Source of the DNA: Mesorhizobium jarvisii
Lineage (GTDB): Bacteria; Pseudomonadota; Alphaproteobacteria; Rhizobiales; Rhizobiaceae
Direction of reading: 5' to 3'
Assembly: GCF_003601985.1 (NCBI RefSeq)
Contig: NZ_QZXA01000006.1
Span: 186,001-250,000 of the forward strand
Length of the DNA: 64,000 nucleotides
Position 1 is the first letter of the stretch; each line of letters begins with the position of its first letter. A model generated the notes under the pieces. It searched no databases, had not been told where the DNA came from, and worked only from the letters and a program-made list of their open reading frames with translations. Shown here one piece after another: positions 59,938 through 64,000 of the stretch. The position numbers and the translations under genes were made by a program.

Positions 59938-60981
59938 ATGCCGCGCCTATGCTTCCTGATGAACATGATTTCCCCCGATGCGGCCGCCAATAGCAAGCGT
60001 GCCTGGTTGAAGATCTTGGCGCGCTACAAGAAGCCGGACCGGCGACGCAGCGCCGTCGAACTCGCCATCACCCTCATTCCCTTCGCCACGCTGTGGGCGC
60101 TCTCCTCGGCCGCCTATGCCTATGGCCATTGGTGGGGGCTGATCCTGATCCTCCCGGCCGCCGGGTTCCTGGTGCGCATCTTCATGATCCAGCATGATTG
60201 CGGCCATGGCTCCTTCTTCGCCAACCGCTATGCCGACGACTGGATCGGCCGCGCGCTCGGCGTCCTGACGCTGACGCCCTACGATTGCTGGCGGCGCGCC
60301 CACGCGACACATCATGCCAGCGCCGGCAATCTCGACGAGCGCGGCATGGGCGACATCACGACGCTGACCGTTGCCGAATACCGGCAATTGTCCTGGCGCG
60401 GGCGCCTCGCCTATCGGCTCTATCGCCATCCGCTGGTGATGTTTGGGCTTGGGCCGATCTGGCTGTTCATCTTCTCGCAAAGGCTGCCCATCGGCATGAT
60501 GCGCGGCGGCCTGACGCCGTGGGTGTCGTCGATGACCACCAATCTCGCCATCGCGCTTGCGGCGGCCCTGCTTATCTGGACCGTCGGTCCCGGTGCGTTC
60601 CTGGTCGTCCATCTGCCGATCGTCATTCTCGCCGGCTCGGCAGGCATCTGGCTGTTCTACGTCCAGCACCAGTTCGAGGAGACGGAGTGGGCAAAGGATG
60701 ACGACTGGGAGTTCCAGCATGCCGCCTTGCACGGCTCGTCCTATTACGACCTGCCGCCGGTGCTGAACTGGTTCACCGGCAATATCGGCGTCCATCATGT
60801 CCACCACCTCTCCGCCAAGGTGCCGGGCTACCGGCTGCAGGAAGTGCTGCGCGATTATCCGGAACTGCGCGGCATCGGTCGCGTCACGCTGCTCGACAGC
60901 CTGCGCTGCGTCAAACTGGCATTGTGGGACGAGAACCGCCGCAAGCTGGTGTCGTTCCGCGAGGCACGGGCGACGATGTAG
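59938..60981 (+). CDS. Membrane fatty acid desaturase
   Basis: This 347-residue di-iron enzyme of the FADS superfamily has four membrane helices and three histidine boxes: HDCGHGSF (about residue 86), HATHHASAGN (about 122) and HVHHLSAKVPGY (about 287). It introduces a double bond into acyl lipids, giving unsaturated membrane fatty acids or related products. The start is uncertain among ATGs at 59938, 59959 and 59965; the first gives the longest reading. A family A repeat follows at once. Confidence 0.92.
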   Translation: MPRLCFLMNMISPDAAANSKRAWLKILARYKKPDRRRSAVELAITLIPFATLWALSSAAYAYGHWWGLILILPAAGFLVRIFMIQHDCGHGSFFANRYADDWIGRALGVLTLTPYDCWRRAHATHHASAGNLDERGMGDITTLTVAEYRQLSWRGRLAYRLYRHPLVMFGLGPIWLFIFSQRLPIGMMRGGLTPWVSSMTTNLAIALAAALLIWTVGPGAFLVVHLPIVILAGSAGIWLFYVQHQFEETEWAKDDDWEFQHAALHGSSYYDLPPVLNWFTGNIGVHHVHHLSAKVPGYRLQEVLRDYPELRGIGRVTLLDSLRCVKLALWDENRRKLVSFREARATM

Positions 60982-61058
60982 AGCATTCCAGGAAAAGTGT
61001 GAGCGGTTTCCCGGGAGAAGCGCATGGCGCTTTCCCTTGGGAATTGCGTCAAAACATA
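60980..61058. repeat. Dispersed palindromic repeat, family A, long copy
   Basis: GAGCATTCCAGGAAAAGTGT, then GAGCGGTTTCCCGGGAGAAG, a GCGC/GCGCTTTCCC stem and GGGAATTGCGTCAAAACAT, matching 16293-16370 almost base by base. It begins at the desaturase stop codon. Confidence 0.85.
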
Positions 61059-61062
61059 GAGT

Positions 61063-61105
61063 TAGAGCGGTTCGCCGTTTCCGTGAAACGGGGAAACGCC
61101 CTAGA
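61063..61105. repeat. Second palindromic element beside the family A copy
   Basis: AGAGCGGTTCGCC, then GTTTCC-GTGAAACG-GGAAAC, and GCCCTAGA. GTTTCC and GGAAAC form a stem. The element follows the family A copy after four bases, and such paired arrangement suggests a composite unit. Confidence 0.6.
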
Positions 61106-61150
61106 AAGACGACCGCCGCGCCGTGGGGCGGCGGCGGAAGCAAACCCTGT

Positions 61151-61771
61151 TCAGGCGGCTTGGCGCTCTTCGCGCATCAGGATCTCGCCATGCCGGATTT
61201 CGGTGCCAAGCACCTTCAGGCACTCACGGATGAAGTTGGACAGGCCCGGCCAGCCCTTGGCTGACACCAGATTGCCATCGACATGGGCGCCGGTCGGCGC
61301 GACGTCGATGTAGATGCCGCCGGCCAACGTCACTTCCGGCTCGCAATAGTGGAGTGCCGCCACTTCCCTGCCCCGCACGACACCATCGACCGCGATCAGG
61401 ATCTGCACGCCATGGCAGATGGTGAAGATCGGCTTGCCGGCCTCGTGGAAATGCCGCACCAGCGCCTGCACCCGCTTGTCGATGCGGATGTATTCGGGAC
61501 CGCGCCCGCCCGCCGCGTAGACGGCGTCATACTTGGCCGGGTCCACCTCGGAAAACGTCTTGTTGAGGATGTAGTCGTGGCCGAGCTTTTCCGTGTAGGT
61601 CTGGTGGCCTTCAAAGTCGTGCAGAGATGTCTTGAGGACATCGCCGGCCTTCTTGTCCGGGCAGACGACATGCACGGTGTGGCCGACGGCATGCATGGCC
61701 TGTTCAAAGACGAAAATCTCATACTCCTCGCTGAACTCGCCAACGAGCATCAATATCTTCTTGCCAGCCAT
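61151..61771 (-). CDS. DJ-1/PfpI family protein
   Basis: A 206-residue protein with the class I glutamine-amidotransferase-like fold: KKILMLVGEFSEEYEIFVFE at the start, AVYAAGGRGPEYIRIDKRVQ (about 87) and the nucleophile elbow IFTICHGVQILIA (Cys near residue 116) with His after it. Members include proteases, glyoxalases and deglycases; the exact role is unknown. I chose the ATG at 61771, with GGAGGAA upstream; an ATG at 61795 is also in frame. Confidence 0.9.
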   Translation of the reverse strand: MAGKKILMLVGEFSEEYEIFVFEQAMHAVGHTVHVVCPDKKAGDVLKTSLHDFEGHQTYTEKLGHDYILNKTFSEVDPAKYDAVYAAGGRGPEYIRIDKRVQALVRHFHEAGKPIFTICHGVQILIAVDGVVRGREVAALHYCEPEVTLAGGIYIDVAPTGAHVDGNLVSAKGWPGLSNFIRECLKVLGTEIRHGEILMREERQAA

Positions 61772-61955
61772 TCCCGGTTCCTCCCTTGCGGCCATATTTA
61801 TTTCGGGTCGTGAAATAATATTGCCTATTCTAAGGACAGCAGGGTCAAAGGGAAAGCGCAAATCGCCAAATTGGTATGACCAGTTTTCCGCCTTCTCGAC
61901 AGAAGGCGCTTCTCGGCAGACGAAAATAGCTTCGCTGGTTCGACCAGAGCCGCAG

Positions 61956-63563
61956 TCAGGCCGCCGCCTTGATCATGTCCGCCGCCTTCTCGGCAATCAT
62001 GATGGTCGGAGCGTTGGTGTTGCCGCCGATCAGCGTAGGCATCACCGAGGCGTCGACGACCCGCAAGGCCTTGAGCCCGTGCACCCGCAGTTGCGGATCG
62101 ACCACCGCCAGCTCGTCGACGCCCATTTTGCAGGTGCCGGCCGGGTGATAGATAGTGTCGGCGCGGGCACGGATGTGGGACATCAGTTCCGCGTCGCTCG
62201 AAACACCGGCGGTGTAGATCTCCTTGTGGCGATATCTGGCCAGCGCCGGCGCCTCCAGGATACCGCGCATCATCCTGACCCCCTTGAGCAAAAGCCCGGC
62301 ATCGCGTTCGTCCGAAAGAAAGCGCGGATCGATGCGCGGCGGTGCCATGGGATCATGAGTCGACAACCCGACCTCGCCGCGCGAATGCGGCCGCAGCACG
62401 CATACATGGCAGGAAAAGCCATATCCCATATGCAGCTTCCGGCCATGATCATCCACGATCGCGATGCAGAAATGCAGTTGCAGGTCGGGCCGTTCGATCG
62501 CCGGATCGGATTTGAGGAAGGCACCGCCTTCGGCATAGGGCGTGGCGATCATGCCGCCGCCATCTTTCCGCCAGCGCAGCATGTGCCGCAGCAGGCCAGG
62601 TAGGCCGCGCAGGCCGATGCCCATCATGTCGGCATCCCTAGACGTCCAGCCCATGATGAAATCGAGGTGATCTTGCAGGTTCTTGCCAACACCGGGCAGT
62701 TCATGCCTGACCGGAATGCCATGCACGGCGAGCTCGGCAGCCGGGCCAATGCCTGACAGCAACAGGAGCTGAGGCGAACCGAAGGCGCCACCACAGACGA
62801 TCACCTCGCGCCTGGCTTTCGCGACGGCTTCGCCCTTCCCCGCGCGATACCGCACGCCGGTGGCGCGCTTGCCATCGAGGATGACCGCCGTGGCATGCGC
62901 TCCGGTGATGACGGTAAGGTTCGACCTGTTCATGGCCGGTTGCAGATAGGCAGCGGCCGCCGAGCAGCGCTCGCCATTGCGGCGTTCGCCCCAGAATTGC
63001 GTCACCTGATAAAGCCCGGCACCCTCCTGTTCGACGCCGTTGAAATCATCGTTGCGGCGGATCTGGTTTTCGCCGCAGGCCTCGACAAAGGCCCGGGAGA
63101 GCGGACGTGGCTCTTGCTGCTCGGCAACCCGCAGCGGCCCGTCACCGCCATGCAGGGCATCGGCGCCGCGTTGATTGCCTTCCGCCCGCCGGAAATAGGG
63201 CAGCACCTCGTCCCATGACCAGCCGTCGCAGCCGAGATCGGCCCATTCGTCATAGTCGCCGCGGTGCCCGCGCGTGTAGAGCATGGCGTTGATGGCGCTG
63301 GATCCGCCCAGCGCCTTGCCGCGCGGCTGGTAGCCCTTGCGGCCGCCAAGACCCTGCTGCGGCACAGTCTCGAACGCCCAGTTGTTGATCTTCGGCCGAC
63401 CCGGCAACAGTGCGATGATGCCTGCCGGCGCGCGGATAAGCAGGTTGCTGCCCGCGCCGCCGGCTTCGATCAGGCAGACTGTTTTCGATGGATCTTCGGA
63501 CAGCCGCGCGGCAAGCGTGCAGCCGGCGGACCCGCCACCGGCGATGACATAGTCGAAATCCAT
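61956..63563 (-). CDS. GMC-family FAD-dependent oxidoreductase (choline-dehydrogenase-like)
   Basis: This 535-residue flavoprotein has the FAD-binding N-terminus FDYVIAGGGSAGCTLAARLS, the GMC signature regions (PRGKALGGSSAINAMLYTRG near residue 80, GAFGSPQLLLLSGIGPA near 255) and the C-terminal catalytic part with YHPAGTCKMG (active His) and NTNAPTIMIAEKAADMI. It oxidises an alcohol, perhaps choline or another primary alcohol. No glycine-betaine genes adjoin, so choline is not certain. The start at 63563 is an ATG with GGGAGGAAG upstream. Confidence 0.92.
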   Translation of the reverse strand: MDFDYVIAGGGSAGCTLAARLSEDPSKTVCLIEAGGAGSNLLIRAPAGIIALLPGRPKINNWAFETVPQQGLGGRKGYQPRGKALGGSSAINAMLYTRGHRGDYDEWADLGCDGWSWDEVLPYFRRAEGNQRGADALHGGDGPLRVAEQQEPRPLSRAFVEACGENQIRRNDDFNGVEQEGAGLYQVTQFWGERRNGERCSAAAAYLQPAMNRSNLTVITGAHATAVILDGKRATGVRYRAGKGEAVAKARREVIVCGGAFGSPQLLLLSGIGPAAELAVHGIPVRHELPGVGKNLQDHLDFIMGWTSRDADMMGIGLRGLPGLLRHMLRWRKDGGGMIATPYAEGGAFLKSDPAIERPDLQLHFCIAIVDDHGRKLHMGYGFSCHVCVLRPHSRGEVGLSTHDPMAPPRIDPRFLSDERDAGLLLKGVRMMRGILEAPALARYRHKEIYTAGVSSDAELMSHIRARADTIYHPAGTCKMGVDELAVVDPQLRVHGLKALRVVDASVMPTLIGGNTNAPTIMIAEKAADMIKAAA

Positions 63564-63659
63564 GACTTCCTCCCTCGTACCCGGCGGATGTTTCCGTCCG
63601 GATGACCAAGAGAAGGCTCGATTTCGGCCTATGTAAAGATGGGTGGAATTACCCCTACG

Positions 63660-64000
63660 TCAGCTGCGAACGCGCCGCCAGGAATACTTCGGGCCCTTGG
63701 GCTCCGGCACGGCGGCTGGCTGATAGTAAAGCCCCAAGCCGCCGGTGCGGTCCTCTTCCAGGCGCTTCAGCAGCACCGGGTTGGAAATCTCGAACTCGTC
63801 GAAGCCGAGACGCAGCATGTGCGGCAACGGATCGACCAGCACCTGGCCGGTGGCGCGAACGGCACCCTCGAAGTGGTAGCGGCTGCGCAGCAGTTCGGCC
63901 TTGGAGAAGGAGCGCCCATCGCTGAAGGCCGGGAAGACCAGCGCCACCAGCGACAGCTGGTCGAGAAGGTCGGCTATCTTCTCGAGTTGATCGCCGGGCT
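63660..64000 (-). CDS. DUF934 family protein, partial (start beyond the window)
   Basis: The frame stays open to the right edge, so the N-terminus is missing; 113 residues are visible. The stretch LVFPAFSDGRSFSKAELLRS followed by RATGQVLVDPLPHMLRLGFD and EFEI matches DUF934 (PF06073). In rhizobia these proteins typically lie after a nitrite/sulphite reductase (CysI-like) gene and are thought to act in sulphite reduction; that gene would be outside the window. The C-terminal end (PKGPKYSWRRVRS) is basic. Confidence 0.85.
   Translation of the reverse strand, partial: PGDQLEKIADLLDQLSLVALVFPAFSDGRSFSKAELLRSRYHFEGAVRATGQVLVDPLPHMLRLGFDEFEISNPVLLKRLEEDRTGGLGLYYQPAAVPEPKGPKYSWRRVRS

Noticed and set aside
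1..64000. tRNA, rRNA, CRISPR arrays, insertion sequences, integrases or phage genes
   Set aside because: None was found on reading the gaps and proteins: no transposase or integrase motif, no regularly spaced repeats with unique spacers, and no cloverleaf-like sequence with a CCA-type end.

Overview
The window is a GC-rich chromosomal stretch from an alphaproteobacterium of the order Hyphomicrobiales, most likely Mesorhizobium or a close relative. Three things point there: the gene order rpoN - hpf - ptsN beside lptC-lptA-lptB, the pair hsp20 - DUF1150 behind a ROSE-like leader, and several families of dispersed intergenic palindromes of a kind known from rhizobial genomes. I see no rRNA, tRNA, insertion sequence, phage gene or CRISPR array. 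Both edges cut a gene: a BMP-type binding protein on the left and a DUF934 protein on the right.

From 1 to 10.1 kb lies a nucleoside uptake and salvage locus. It holds a BMP-type ABC transporter (binding protein, ATPase, two permeases), cytidine deaminase, purine nucleoside phosphorylase and thymidine phosphorylase on the plus strand, then uracil phosphoribosyltransferase and an adenosine-deaminase-family enzyme on the minus strand. Together they import nucleosides, deaminate them, split off the base and recapture it. Ribokinase (35.6 kb) and a nucleoside hydrolase (38.8 kb) fit the same chemistry. From 10.2 to 16.3 kb come ubiE, ubiB, a CoaBC with an extra ribbon-helix-helix domain at its N-terminus, an IalB-type secreted protein and a Nudix hydrolase.

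From 16.4 to 22.6 kb a minus-strand catabolic operon combines a tripartite tricarboxylate transporter (TctC-TctB-TctA), a class III CoA-transferase and a citryl-CoA-lyase-like enzyme, with a divergent IclR regulator. A second transporter of the same type lies at 26.9-30.0 kb. Between them are a GGDEF/EAL protein with a degenerate EAL motif, a GNAT acetyltransferase and a DUF2214 membrane protein. From 30 to 33.3 kb come nth, DUF2244, a methyltransferase and an Ada-like alkyltransferase.

The least familiar part is 33.3-35.4 kb: four tightly packed, partly overlapping genes for small exported proteins behind an AT-rich leader. Two are paralogous beta-rich, pilin-like proteins, one looks like a one-domain PapD-type chaperone, and one is an unknown protein with a lysine tail. 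No usher is present. This is my best candidate for an undescribed system.

From 38.8 to 48.2 kb the content is mostly core: nucleoside hydrolase, Hsp20/DUF1150 with a sigma-32-type promoter and an RNA thermometer, ptsN, hpf, rpoN, lptB-lptA-lptC, sppA, ihfB and a LapA-domain protein. From 48.2 to 64 kb come an ornithine cyclodeaminase family enzyme, an EVE/VOC pair with a WYL regulator, two RNA methyltransferases, lspA, an AcuI-type reductase, a hybrid histidine kinase, the ornithine-lipid enzyme OlsB, a TRIC-type channel, grpE, a fatty acid desaturase, a DJ-1/PfpI protein and a GMC oxidoreductase.
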